DNA of 17,103 nucleotides from Prolixibacteraceae bacterium (lineage in GTDB: Bacteria; Bacteroidota; Bacteroidia; Bacteroidales; Prolixibacteraceae): the NCBI GenBank assembly GCA_023228025.1, contig JALOCD010000095.1, positions 1 through 17,103 on the forward strand. Direction: 5' to 3'. Under the pieces are notes generated by a model. It searched no databases and was not told where the DNA came from. It saw only the letters and a list, made by a program, of their open reading frames with translations. Made by a program: the position numbers and the translations under genes. Positions 1 to 7,221 of the stretch are shown here, piece after piece. Position 1 is the first letter of the stretch. Each line of letters begins with the position of its first letter.

Positions 1-57
1 CAGGTGAACTTCAGCCTGAATGGCAAATTGGGCCGTAAGGTTCTTTCATCCTTATAG
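1..57 (+). CDS. Possible C-terminal tail of an upstream gene (partial)
   Basis: Frame 1 is open from the window edge to a TAG at 55-57 and reads QVNFSLNGKLGRKVLSSL. Its codon choice resembles the neighbouring genes and it has the same orientation as sufE. Eighteen residues are too few to recognise a family. A neighbour of sufE might be expected to be another suf gene, but nothing visible supports that. It could also be chance open frame at the edge. Confidence 0.3.
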   Translation, partial: QVNFSLNGKLGRKVLSSL

Positions 58-90
58 GTATTTTATTAAATTTACGCACGCCTCGTGGCG

Positions 91-112
91 CACCAAAGGT
101 GACACAAAGAAG
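91..112. repeat. Short 'CAAAGGT-ACACAAAG' intergenic repeat-like motif
   Basis: The spacer before sufE contains CACCAAAGGTGACACAAAGA. This resembles, on the opposite strand, the repeat-like stretch at 16957-16988. Motifs of this kind (CACAAAGG / CACGAAGG runs) are often seen dispersed in spacers of environmental Bacteroidota. The match here is short and imperfect, so family membership is tentative. Confidence 0.3.
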
Positions 113-175
113 TTTGCATTTAACCGTTTTGAATTGTCCATTCCTTGAACCTTATTATTGGTAAAAATTTTTAGA

Positions 176-607
176 ATGAATATAGAAGATACTCAAAAGA
201 CCATAATTGCCGACTTTTCGGTTTACGACGACTGGATGGACAAATACACCTATCTGATCGAGCTGGGAAACGAACTCGAACCCATCGATGCCGCTTATAA
301 AATCGATCAAAATTTAATACGTGGCTGTCAGTCAAGGGTTTGGCTGCAACAAAAATTGGAAGGTGACCTGCTAATTTTTGAAGCCGAAAGTGATGCACTG
401 ATCGTTAAAGGACTGGTTGCATTGTTGCTGAAGGTATTTTCCGGAAGGACTCCCCAGGAGATCCTGGATTCCGAACCCTATTTCATTGATGAGATTGGCT
501 TGAGGCAACACCTCTCGCCAACCCGTTCCAATGGCTTGATGGCCATGGTTAAACAGATAAAATTGTATGCCCTGGCGTACAAGCAAATCGCTTCTCAAAA
601 AAAATAA
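176..607 (+). CDS. sufE: Cysteine desulfuration protein SufE
   Basis: SufE accepts the persulfide sulfur made by the cysteine desulfurase SufS and passes it to the SufBCD scaffold during cytoplasmic Fe-S cluster assembly. The 143-residue protein is a full-length match: FDDWMDKY-like start, the QNLIRGCQSRVWL loop with the acceptor cysteine at Cys51, the SGRTPQEIL segment, and the FIDEIGLRQHLSPTRSNGL region near the C-terminus. I chose the ATG at 176 rather than an in-frame TTG at 158, because family members begin with this MxIEDxQ stretch. The next gene, a DUF59 protein, starts one base after the stop, so the two are probably co-transcribed. SufS and SufBCD are not in the window and may lie upstream. 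Confidence 0.95.
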   Translation: MNIEDTQKTIIADFSVYDDWMDKYTYLIELGNELEPIDAAYKIDQNLIRGCQSRVWLQQKLEGDLLIFEAESDALIVKGLVALLLKVFSGRTPQEILDSEPYFIDEIGLRQHLSPTRSNGLMAMVKQIKLYALAYKQIASQKK

Positions 608-608
608 A

Positions 609-911
609 ATGGACAACAAAATAGATTTGATCATAGAAAATCTCAAGGAGGTTTTCGACCCGGAAATACCGGTCAATATTTACGATCTGGGACTCGTTTA
701 CAGCGTGGATGTTGAAGGCTCAACCGCCAATGTATTGATGACCCTCACCGCCCCCGGATGTCCGGCAGCCGATATGATTGTCGCCGATGTCGAGTACATG
801 ACCAAAAAAGTCGAAGGGATCGAGGAGTGCAAAGTCGATATCACTTTCGACCCAGCCTGGGACAAGTCGATGATGTCTGAAGAGGCCAGGCTGGAGTTGG
901 GATTTATGTAG
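609..911 (+). CDS. DUF59/MIP18-family Fe-S assembly protein (SufT-like)
   Basis: This is a 100-residue single-domain DUF59 (MIP18) protein, a family that helps mature or deliver Fe-S clusters and is commonly encoded with suf genes. The DPEIPVNIYDLGLVY motif lies at residues 17-31. The conserved TAPGCPAADM loop carries Cys51, and a DPAWDKSMMSEEAR segment follows near the C-terminus. The ATG at 609 fits the family start; a longer in-frame extension to 567 would run into the sufE coding region. One base separates it from the sufE stop, which suggests translational coupling and a shared role in cluster assembly. The label SufT-like is by family resemblance only. Confidence 0.9.
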   Translation: MDNKIDLIIENLKEVFDPEIPVNIYDLGLVYSVDVEGSTANVLMTLTAPGCPAADMIVADVEYMTKKVEGIEECKVDITFDPAWDKSMMSEEARLELGFM

Positions 912-1158
912 AAGAAGCACATGGGATAAGTACTTTGGATTTGTTAGGTGTAGAAAACTGGTATGTATGTCATTACACCAAGCTGTCGACGCTCAAAAGG
1001 CAAATTTGCGGACATTGGGCAAGAGTGATGATTATTTGGGGCTGCATGGGATGAGATAGAAAAACGAAACCCGGAAGCTTGAATTTCTTCAGCGGCAACC
1101 GGGAATAAGATGGATCAAATATAAGTTATTATTTTGAAACCACCAAATTTACAATAAA

Positions 1159-1842
1159 GTGAACTATCCGGATTTTGAGGAGATTATTACACCGGCTCGC
1201 ATAGGACGTTATTTGGCGGCCTGCGGCGGGAGTACCCGTAAAGCGATGACCCTGTATCGAAAGAACATTAAACTTTCACAGGAATTGTTCACTGTAATCA
1301 GCTGTTTTGAAATTGCATTACGGAATACAATAGATAAACATTACACTTTAACCCTAGGTAATGACTGGCTTCAAAATGCTGCATCCTCAAACGGTATTTT
1401 TGATAATAACAAATGCAGGCTAACACAGTCGAACATCAATGAAGCAATTAGAAACCTAAATCATTCATATACCCATTTTAAGTTGATTGCCGAATTGGGA
1501 TTTGGTTTCTGGAGGTACCTTTTTGCCAACAACCAATTTATTGCAGCAGGCAGTACATTGTTGCAGATTTTGCCTGCCAAACCACGAAGCACACCATCCA
1601 TACAATACAATCATAATTACATTCTGAATCAATTGGCCGTAATCAACGATTTAAGAAACAGAATTGCCCACCACGAACCTATTTGTTTTGTACCTGGTCA
1701 ACCTGTAAAAAACACGATGTATTCACGGAATCATCACAATTTGATATTGCAATTGTTTCAGTGGATGCATATTGATTCGGGAAAACTATTGTTTGGTCTC
1801 GACCATACATTGGATGTTTGCGATGAAATTGATAATTTATAG
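1159..1842 (+). CDS. Abi-like family protein with HEPN-type RNase motif
   Basis: This 227-residue protein resembles the Abi-like (Abi_2) family: an N-terminal RIGRYL...A-TLYRKNIKLSQELF region, then CFEIALRNTIDKHY (residues 49-62), and a C-terminal LRNRIAHHEP. The last contains an R-x4-H motif (Arg166, His171), the signature of HEPN-type ribonucleases. The family name comes from abortive phage infection, though many members lack a tested function. The start is GTG at 1159: a TGA lies in frame at 1135-1137 and no ATG lies between. It stands alone, with no obvious antitoxin or restriction partner, between Fe-S assembly and housekeeping genes. Its codons look more AT-rich than those of its neighbours, which fits acquisition by transfer (inference). 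Confidence 0.8.
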   Translation: MNYPDFEEIITPARIGRYLAACGGSTRKAMTLYRKNIKLSQELFTVISCFEIALRNTIDKHYTLTLGNDWLQNAASSNGIFDNNKCRLTQSNINEAIRNLNHSYTHFKLIAELGFGFWRYLFANNQFIAAGSTLLQILPAKPRSTPSIQYNHNYILNQLAVINDLRNRIAHHEPICFVPGQPVKNTMYSRNHHNLILQLFQWMHIDSGKLLFGLDHTLDVCDEIDNL

Positions 1843-1870
1843 CATTTCAAACTAAATAAACTAAATTAAT

Positions 1871-2323
1871 ATGACTACCTCTCTTGTAATCAAAGCCGCC
1901 ATCCAAATACAAAAGCCTATCCACGAAGTATTTGAGGCCATCGTTGATCCACAAAAAATGTCCAACTATTTCATTTCCAAAGCAAGTGGAAGAATGGAGG
2001 AGGGAAAACAAATTCTTTGGCAATTCCCCGAATTTGACATGGAATTCCCCATCCGGGTTGGCAAAATAGAAAAAGACCAATACATATCCTATTATTGGGA
2101 AGTTGACAAACTCGAACTGCTTGTCGAATTTACGTTGACTACTCCAAAACCCGGTAACACCCTGGTTTCCGTCACCGAAAAGAGCAGGAACAACGATGAA
2201 GCCGGTATCAAATGGCTGGGCCAAAACACGGAGGGTTGGGCCAATTTTCTGGCCTGCCTCAAATGTTACCTCGAATATGGAATCAACCTGCGAAAAGGGG
2301 CCTTCGATTACATGAGAAAATAG
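1871..2323 (+). CDS. SRPBCC (AHSA1/START-like) domain protein
   Basis: The 150-residue protein has the layout of a small SRPBCC/AHSA1 domain: an N-terminal strand (LVIKAAIQIQKPIHEVFEAI), a DPQKMSNYFI helix, alternating beta strands through residues 40-115, and a C-terminal helix starting near GQNTEGWANFLACLKCYLEYG. Such domains form a hydrophobic ligand pocket or, in Aha1-like proteins, bind Hsp90. No ligand can be assigned from sequence. There is no signal peptide, so it is likely cytoplasmic. It starts 28 bases after the Abi-like gene and ends 2 bases before the queG ATG, suggesting co-transcription with queG rather than a shared pathway. Confidence 0.85.
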   Translation: MTTSLVIKAAIQIQKPIHEVFEAIVDPQKMSNYFISKASGRMEEGKQILWQFPEFDMEFPIRVGKIEKDQYISYYWEVDKLELLVEFTLTTPKPGNTLVSVTEKSRNNDEAGIKWLGQNTEGWANFLACLKCYLEYGINLRKGAFDYMRK

Positions 2324-2325
2324 TG

Positions 2326-3264
2326 ATGGACCACTCATCCGACAACTTCAGTCAACTTATCAAGGCAAAAGCTTCCGAACTTGGGTTCGGTGCCTGCGGT
2401 ATATCGCAGGCCAGGCTGCTGGAAGAAGAGCGGGAAAGGTTAAAAAACTGGTTGGATGCAGGTTACCATGGCACCATGGGCTACATGGCCAACAATTTCG
2501 AAAAACGGGTGAACCCGGCCGAGCTGGTTGAAGGGGCAAAATCTGTCGTTTCTGTCCTCCTTAACTACTATACCGATCAAAAGCAGGAGGATCCCAAAGC
2601 TCCTATTATTTCAAAGTACGCATTGGGAAAGGATTATCACTACGTCTTAAAAGAGCGGCTTTCAAAATTGTTATCTTACATTCAGACAGAATTAACTCCA
2701 TGTGAAGGACGGGTTTTTACCGATTCTGCTCCCTTGCTTGAAAAAGCGCTGGCCAGGGAGGCCGGTCTTGGCTGGGTGGGCAAACATACCCTGCTGATCC
2801 ATCCAAAAATGGGGAGCTTCAGTTTTATCGGCGAACTTGTGCTGGATATTGAACTGGATTATGACGAACCTTTTGGGAACAACCTTTGCGGTTCATGTTC
2901 CCGCTGCATGGAGAGTTGTCCGACCGGCGCCATCATTGCCCCGGCCATTCTCGATGCCAACAGATGTATCTCCTACCTCACCATCGAAACCAAAGAAGCA
3001 GTTCCTGAATCGTTGACAGGAAACCTTTCCAACAGACTGGTTGGTTGTGATATCTGCCAACAGGTATGCCCCTGGAATGGAAGGGCAACACAAAACAGGG
3101 TAATTGAATTTCAACCTAAACCCGAACTCCTCCGAATGACCGCTGAAGAGTGGAGGAGGATCGACAAACCAAGCTACAAAAAGTTGTTTAAAGGTACCGC
3201 TGTCGAACGGGCTGGGTTTGACAGAATAAAAAAAACGCTTGCGCATCTGTTTCCTTTGGACTAA
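2326..3264 (+). CDS. queG: Epoxyqueuosine reductase QueG
   Basis: QueG catalyses the last step of queuosine synthesis, reducing epoxyqueuosine in tRNA to queuosine using cobalamin and two [4Fe-4S] clusters. Residues 1-175 form the cobalamin-binding part, with the FTDSAPLLEKALAREAGLGW motif holding the conserved Asp133. The ferredoxin-like part has CGSCSRCMESCPTGAI (Cys188, 191, 194, 198), CISYLT (Cys214) and CDICQQVCPWN (Cys241, 244, 248), giving all eight cluster ligands. At 312 residues it is the short form without C-terminal HEAT-like repeats. I chose the ATG at 2326. An immediately preceding GTG at 2323 is possible, while the longer frame back to 2212 overlaps the SRPBCC gene in another frame and is not credible. 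Confidence 0.95.
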   Translation: MDHSSDNFSQLIKAKASELGFGACGISQARLLEEERERLKNWLDAGYHGTMGYMANNFEKRVNPAELVEGAKSVVSVLLNYYTDQKQEDPKAPIISKYALGKDYHYVLKERLSKLLSYIQTELTPCEGRVFTDSAPLLEKALAREAGLGWVGKHTLLIHPKMGSFSFIGELVLDIELDYDEPFGNNLCGSCSRCMESCPTGAIIAPAILDANRCISYLTIETKEAVPESLTGNLSNRLVGCDICQQVCPWNGRATQNRVIEFQPKPELLRMTAEEWRRIDKPSYKKLFKGTAVERAGFDRIKKTLAHLFPLD

Positions 3265-3287
3265 ACACCTTGAATGGAGTATCTTTA
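3255..3287 (+). promoter_or_regulatory. Candidate Bacteroidota-type promoter before the hydrolase gene
   Basis: TTTG at 3255-3258 is followed after 21 bases by TATCTTTA at 3280-3287, which matches the Bacteroidota -7 consensus TAnnTTTG at seven of eight positions. Spacing is within the usual range. The upstream box lies inside the end of queG. It would drive the hydrolase and GSCFA pair. AT-rich spacers produce such matches by chance, so support is modest. Confidence 0.3.
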
Positions 3288-3340
3288 CTTTTAAAAGTTG
3301 AATAAGTCCTGGAATCCCGAATTCCAAAAATCTTTACCTG

Positions 3341-4165
3341 ATGATAGAACAAAACTGGAGCGCTTTTGATGGCACCAACCTATATGCAGTAATCCGGAAG
3401 CCGTTAGCAACACCCAAAGCAGTTATCGCCTTTGTACACGGACATGGGACACACTGTCGAAGGTACGATGAATGGTTTGGTGATTTCCTTGTGGCAGGTT
3501 TGGCTGTAATTTCTTTCGACCTGAGAGGTCATGGCCGTTCGGGAGGGAAACAGGGAACCATTCACCGTTATTCAGAATACCTGGAAGATACGACGCTTTT
3601 GGTTCAAAAGGCCAGGGAAAATTTTCCCAATATTCCGATGGCGCTTTATGGCCACAGCATGGGCGCTACCATCGTACTATCCTATCTTCAGGAAAAAAAT
3701 GATCTCCCGGAGATGGCGATTCTTTCCTCGACATGGCTCGAGCTGGTTCAACCACCAGGAAAATTCAAGAGCCTGGCTATCTGGCTGGCCGATTCACTAA
3801 TCCCGCAGGTAACCATCAAAACCGGACTAAAATCAAAGGATTTCGCCCCTTGCCCCACCAACGAACCGCCAAAACCTAAAGATCCGTTGATGCACAAAAG
3901 AATTTCGGCACGATGTTTTAGGGAGGTTCAGCGCGCCTGCAAGAAAATTGCTCCTGGCACCTTGCCTGCATCCATCCCGATGCTTTTCATGCACGGAGCC
4001 AACGACAGGGTTTCCGCACCGGAAGCTTCCGAAACTTTGGCAAAGGGCTTAAATGGCAAAGTTACCTACCGTGAATGGCCGGATGCACCCCACCAGCTTC
4101 ATGCCTGGGACCAAAACGAAAGGGTAACCGATTTTACGATTGACTGGATAAAAAAACAGCTATGA
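3341..4165 (+). CDS. Alpha/beta hydrolase, monoacylglycerol-lipase-like
   Basis: This 274-residue cytoplasmic serine hydrolase resembles the monoacylglycerol lipase / lysophospholipase group. Visible features are the oxyanion-loop FVHGHGTH (residues 31-38), DLRGHGRSGG (60-69), the nucleophile elbow GHSMG with Ser106, the acid GANDRVSAPE with Asp222, and PHQLH with the likely catalytic His251. No signal peptide is visible. The substrate is unproved; an ester of glycerol or a fatty acid is a family-based guess. Its TGA overlaps the ATG of the GSCFA gene (ATGA, 4162-4165), so the two proteins are probably translationally coupled. Confidence 0.88.
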   Translation: MIEQNWSAFDGTNLYAVIRKPLATPKAVIAFVHGHGTHCRRYDEWFGDFLVAGLAVISFDLRGHGRSGGKQGTIHRYSEYLEDTTLLVQKARENFPNIPMALYGHSMGATIVLSYLQEKNDLPEMAILSSTWLELVQPPGKFKSLAIWLADSLIPQVTIKTGLKSKDFAPCPTNEPPKPKDPLMHKRISARCFREVQRACKKIAPGTLPASIPMLFMHGANDRVSAPEASETLAKGLNGKVTYREWPDAPHQLHAWDQNERVTDFTIDWIKKQL

Positions 4166-5157
4166 TGAATTTACGAACAGAAGTAATATTGCCAAAGATA
4201 AACAGACAACTCTCCTACAGGAAAAATGCCATGATGATGGGTTCCTGCTTCACAGAAAATATTGGCAAATACCTGAAAGACCACTACTTCCCGATCCTTA
4301 CAAATCCTTGCGGAATCCTCTACAATCCGGCTTCCCTTGCAAATTGTACCGAATTCCTGATAAGTGGTAAACAGCTAACGGCTACCGATCTTTTTTATGC
4401 CAACGGCTTGTGGAACAGCTTCCTTTTTCATAGCCGCTTCTCACATCCTGACCAACACACAGCCCTGACAGGCATGAATGAATCCCTGGCCAACGCTTCC
4501 CTCCAGCTTCGATCTGCTTCTCACCTATTTCTTACCTTCGGCACTTCGTGGATTTACCGCGAAAAAGAGCAAAACACCATCGTAGGAAACTGCCACAAAC
4601 TGCCTGCAAGCCGTTTTTTGAGAGAACGTCTCAGTGTGGATGAAATGACCGCCCAATGGATTTATGTGCTAAACCGACTTTTTGCCATTCAACCCGATCT
4701 TGACGTGGTCTTAACAGTTAGTCCGATTCGTCATTTCAAGGATGGAAGCTTTGAGAACCAGATAAGCAAATCAGGTCTATTTCTCATGATCGATCGGCTG
4801 CAAGTCTATTTTGGGAAAGGAAAAATTTCCTATTTCCCCTCCTACGAAATCGTTATGGACGAATTGCGCGATTACCGCTTCTATGCCCAGGATATGTTGC
4901 ACCTCAGCGAAGTTGCCATCGAATTCGTACAAGAGAAATTTAACGAAGTTTTTATGGAAAAGGAGAGCAGGGAGATCTGTTTCACGGTGGATAAAATTGT
5001 GAAAAGTCTGGCTCATAAGCCATTTCATAACGAAAATTCCGACTATCTGGATTTGCTATCCAGGCTGGAAGGGGAGGTATCCATACTTGCTAGTAAACAT
5101 CCAGGTATCGATCTTCAAGATTTAATAATTGATATCGTTCAAAAAAGGGGAGTATAA
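4162..5157 (+). CDS. GSCFA-family protein, SGNH-hydrolase-like
   Basis: The 331-residue protein matches the GSCFA family, named after the motif seen here as MGSCFTENIG (residues 26-35, Ser28 as candidate nucleophile). It also has NPCGILYNPASL (48-59), LTFGTSWIYRE (around residue 130) and TVSPIRHFKDGS. DMLH (Asp244, His247) fits the D-x-x-H of SGNH/GDSL hydrolases. The family is common in Bacteroidota and functionally uncharacterised, so a hydrolase activity is inference from the SGNH-like triad. No signal peptide is visible. It overlaps the upstream hydrolase by 4 bp, and a gap of 92 bases separates it from the glycogen block. Confidence 0.88.
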   Translation: MMNLRTEVILPKINRQLSYRKNAMMMGSCFTENIGKYLKDHYFPILTNPCGILYNPASLANCTEFLISGKQLTATDLFYANGLWNSFLFHSRFSHPDQHTALTGMNESLANASLQLRSASHLFLTFGTSWIYREKEQNTIVGNCHKLPASRFLRERLSVDEMTAQWIYVLNRLFAIQPDLDVVLTVSPIRHFKDGSFENQISKSGLFLMIDRLQVYFGKGKISYFPSYEIVMDELRDYRFYAQDMLHLSEVAIEFVQEKFNEVFMEKESREICFTVDKIVKSLAHKPFHNENSDYLDLLSRLEGEVSILASKHPGIDLQDLIIDIVQKRGV

Positions 5158-5171
5158 ATTTTTTTTAATCA

Positions 5172-5179
5172 TAGCTTTG
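5172..5179 (+). promoter_or_regulatory. Candidate -7 promoter box for the alpha-glucan operon
   Basis: TAGCTTTG is an exact match to the Bacteroidota -7 consensus TAnnTTTG, 70 bases before the debranching-enzyme ATG, in the 92-bp spacer that separates this operon from the GSCFA gene. I see no TTG at the expected distance upstream, so only half of the promoter is supported. Confidence 0.35.
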
Positions 5180-5249
5180 CTTATTTTTAAGAACTCTACG
5201 GGTTGAAGCATTAAAAGCATACTGTCATTCATTTTAACTGTTCGAAAAT

Positions 5250-7211
5250 ATGGGATACCTGAATTTTGATAAGGATAAATTGGTCAACTTATCCTATTCC
5301 CTGGAACGCGAAACCTTGCGGACCAACCGGGGAGGTGCATACTCATTTACGACTCTTGCCGGATGCAATACCCGAAAATACCATGGCTTGCTGGTCGTTC
5401 GTCTTAAGGAACAAGATGGGGGCAAGCATGTATTGCTCTCCTCTCTTGACGAGTCTATAATCCAGCACGAAGCCCAATTTAATCTGGGTATCCATAAATT
5501 CCCCGGAGATTATTATGAACCTAAAGGGCACAAATACATTCGGAATTTTGAATTTGACACCATTCCAAAGCATACCTTCAGGGTTGGTGGTGTGATCCTT
5601 ACCCGAACAAAATTATTGGTCGAAAACGAAAATCAGGTATTGATAAAATATACACTGGAAGAGGCCAACAGCCCGACAAAATTGCGGTTTAAGCCATTTC
5701 TGGCTTTTAGAAATGTCCACAACCTCAGCAAAGCCAATCTCTATGCCAATTCGAAGTATACACCGGTAGCCAACGGGATCAAAATGAATCTTTACGATGG
5801 ATACCCAGAGTTTTTCATGCAAATTTCGAAAGAATGTGATTTTGTTCCCGTGCCAGATTGGTACAAAAATATCGAATACATCAGGGAGCAGGAGAGGGGA
5901 TATGAGTTTCAGGAGGACCTTTTTGTTCCGGGTTATTTCGAAGTCTCAATTGCAAAGGGGGAATCAATTATTTTCTCTGCCTCAACAAGCGATCAGAAAC
6001 CTGCAACCTTTGAAAAGAAATACGAAATCGAAAAGAAATGCAGGATACCAAGGGATTCGTTTATCAACTGTTTGCGCAACGCCGGGAAACAGTTTTTGTG
6101 GGACCGGCAGGATGGGAAAGATCTCATCGCAGGATACCCATGGTACGAATCTATACCGCGACAAACCATTTCTTCCCTTCCCGGACTATTTTTGTTGCAG
6201 GGAGATGTGAAAAATTTTGAGGCCGTTTTGCAGACCAATCTTAAAAGGCTCAAAAACGGACTTTTGCCCAAATATGTCGGACAGGATAGTTTCTTTGATG
6301 CCTCCGATGCACCATTGCTGGTTTTCAGTGCTTTGCAAAAATTAGTTGAGTTCAGGTCTCTGGCTGAAATCTGGACAACTTACGGAACTTCACTTAAGGA
6401 GATCCTGGACAACTACCGTAAAGGTACCGATTTCAACATCCATATGCTTGAAAATGGATTGATCCACGCCAAACTTGATGGGGTGGCCCTCACCTGGATG
6501 GACGATTACAAGGATGGAATTCCGGTTACGCAAAGAGGTGGATTGGCTGTCGAGATCAATGCATTATGGTACAATGCCGTATGTTTCGCACTTGAATTGG
6601 CTGAAGCCGCCGGAGATACCTCATTTGTCAAAAAGTGGAAAAACCTGCCGGCGCTCATTGGTGAATCGTTCCTCTCGCATTTCTGGTGCGAAGAGTGTTC
6701 GAAACTCGCAGATTACATTGACGGTGATTATACGGATTGGTCAATTCGCCCCAACATGTTGATTGCAGCCGCTCAGGATCATACTCCTTTGTCGCGTACG
6801 CAACGAAAATCGATCGTCAGTCTGGTAAAAAACGAACTCCTTACACCTGTTGGAATACGTACCCTTTCACCTGAAGATTTTGCTTACAAAGGATTTTCCG
6901 GCGAAAAGGCCGATGATTTTTCGGAAGTGGCCCATCAGGGAACTGCCTATCCATTCCTCATCTATCACTTTGTAAAGACCTACCTCGAAGTGCACAAGAC
7001 CGGCGGGCTCTCCTTTGCCAGGAATTGTCTGGAAGGTTTTAAAAACGAGATGTCCGAAAATTGCATCGGGACACTATCGGAAGCTTACGAAGGAAATCCT
7101 CCCCATACTGCAAGAGGATCTATTTCACAGGCTTGCAATGTGGCAGGCGTCATCATGGCCAATGCAATTGTTGAAAAATTTGAAGAAGAAATTAAACCTG
7201 TAGCTAAATAA
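5250..7211 (+). CDS. Glycogen debranching enzyme, amylo-alpha-1,6-glucosidase (GH133-like)
   Basis: The 653-residue protein has the two-domain layout of bacterial debranching enzymes. An N-terminal GDE_N_bis-type beta domain contains RTNRGGAYSFTTLAGCNTRKYHGLLV, residues 24-49. The (alpha/alpha)6 GDE_C domain contains AGYPWYE (294-300), GVALTWMDD (411-419), VEINALWYNA (434-443) and AHQGTAYPF (561-569). Such enzymes cleave the alpha-1,6-linked glucose stub left in glycogen after phosphorolysis. There is no 4-alpha-glucanotransferase (GH13) domain, so trimming of longer stubs would need another enzyme. One oddity: family members normally have Arg-Asp after the GYPWF segment, but here it is IPRQT, with Gln305 in place of Asp. 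The TWMD aspartate (418) is kept. The GT4 gene follows after 10 bases, indicating an operon. Confidence 0.9.
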   Translation: MGYLNFDKDKLVNLSYSLERETLRTNRGGAYSFTTLAGCNTRKYHGLLVVRLKEQDGGKHVLLSSLDESIIQHEAQFNLGIHKFPGDYYEPKGHKYIRNFEFDTIPKHTFRVGGVILTRTKLLVENENQVLIKYTLEEANSPTKLRFKPFLAFRNVHNLSKANLYANSKYTPVANGIKMNLYDGYPEFFMQISKECDFVPVPDWYKNIEYIREQERGYEFQEDLFVPGYFEVSIAKGESIIFSASTSDQKPATFEKKYEIEKKCRIPRDSFINCLRNAGKQFLWDRQDGKDLIAGYPWYESIPRQTISSLPGLFLLQGDVKNFEAVLQTNLKRLKNGLLPKYVGQDSFFDASDAPLLVFSALQKLVEFRSLAEIWTTYGTSLKEILDNYRKGTDFNIHMLENGLIHAKLDGVALTWMDDYKDGIPVTQRGGLAVEINALWYNAVCFALELAEAAGDTSFVKKWKNLPALIGESFLSHFWCEECSKLADYIDGDYTDWSIRPNMLIAAAQDHTPLSRTQRKSIVSLVKNELLTPVGIRTLSPEDFAYKGFSGEKADDFSEVAHQGTAYPFLIYHFVKTYLEVHKTGGLSFARNCLEGFKNEMSENCIGTLSEAYEGNPPHTARGSISQACNVAGVIMANAIVEKFEEEIKPVAK

Positions 7212-7221
7212 CCCAAAAGAT

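Noticed and set aside
158..175. Longer sufE start at the TTG at 158
   Set aside because: It adds six residues not seen in the family. The ATG at 176 places the acceptor cysteine at residue 51, the usual position.
955..1053. Fragment reading NWYVCHYTK, reminiscent of the NusG/UpxY N-terminal WYV motif
   Set aside because: The similarity covers fewer than ten residues and the frame soon stops. It is too short to call a NusG-like pseudogene.
2212..2325. Longer queG start inside the SRPBCC gene
   Set aside because: The extra 38 residues overlap a well-supported gene in another frame and do not resemble QueG. The ATG at 2326 matches the family start.
1847..2338. 163-residue minus-strand frame opposite the SRPBCC gene
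   Set aside because: It is the complement of a recognisable plus-strand domain and shows no motif of its own.
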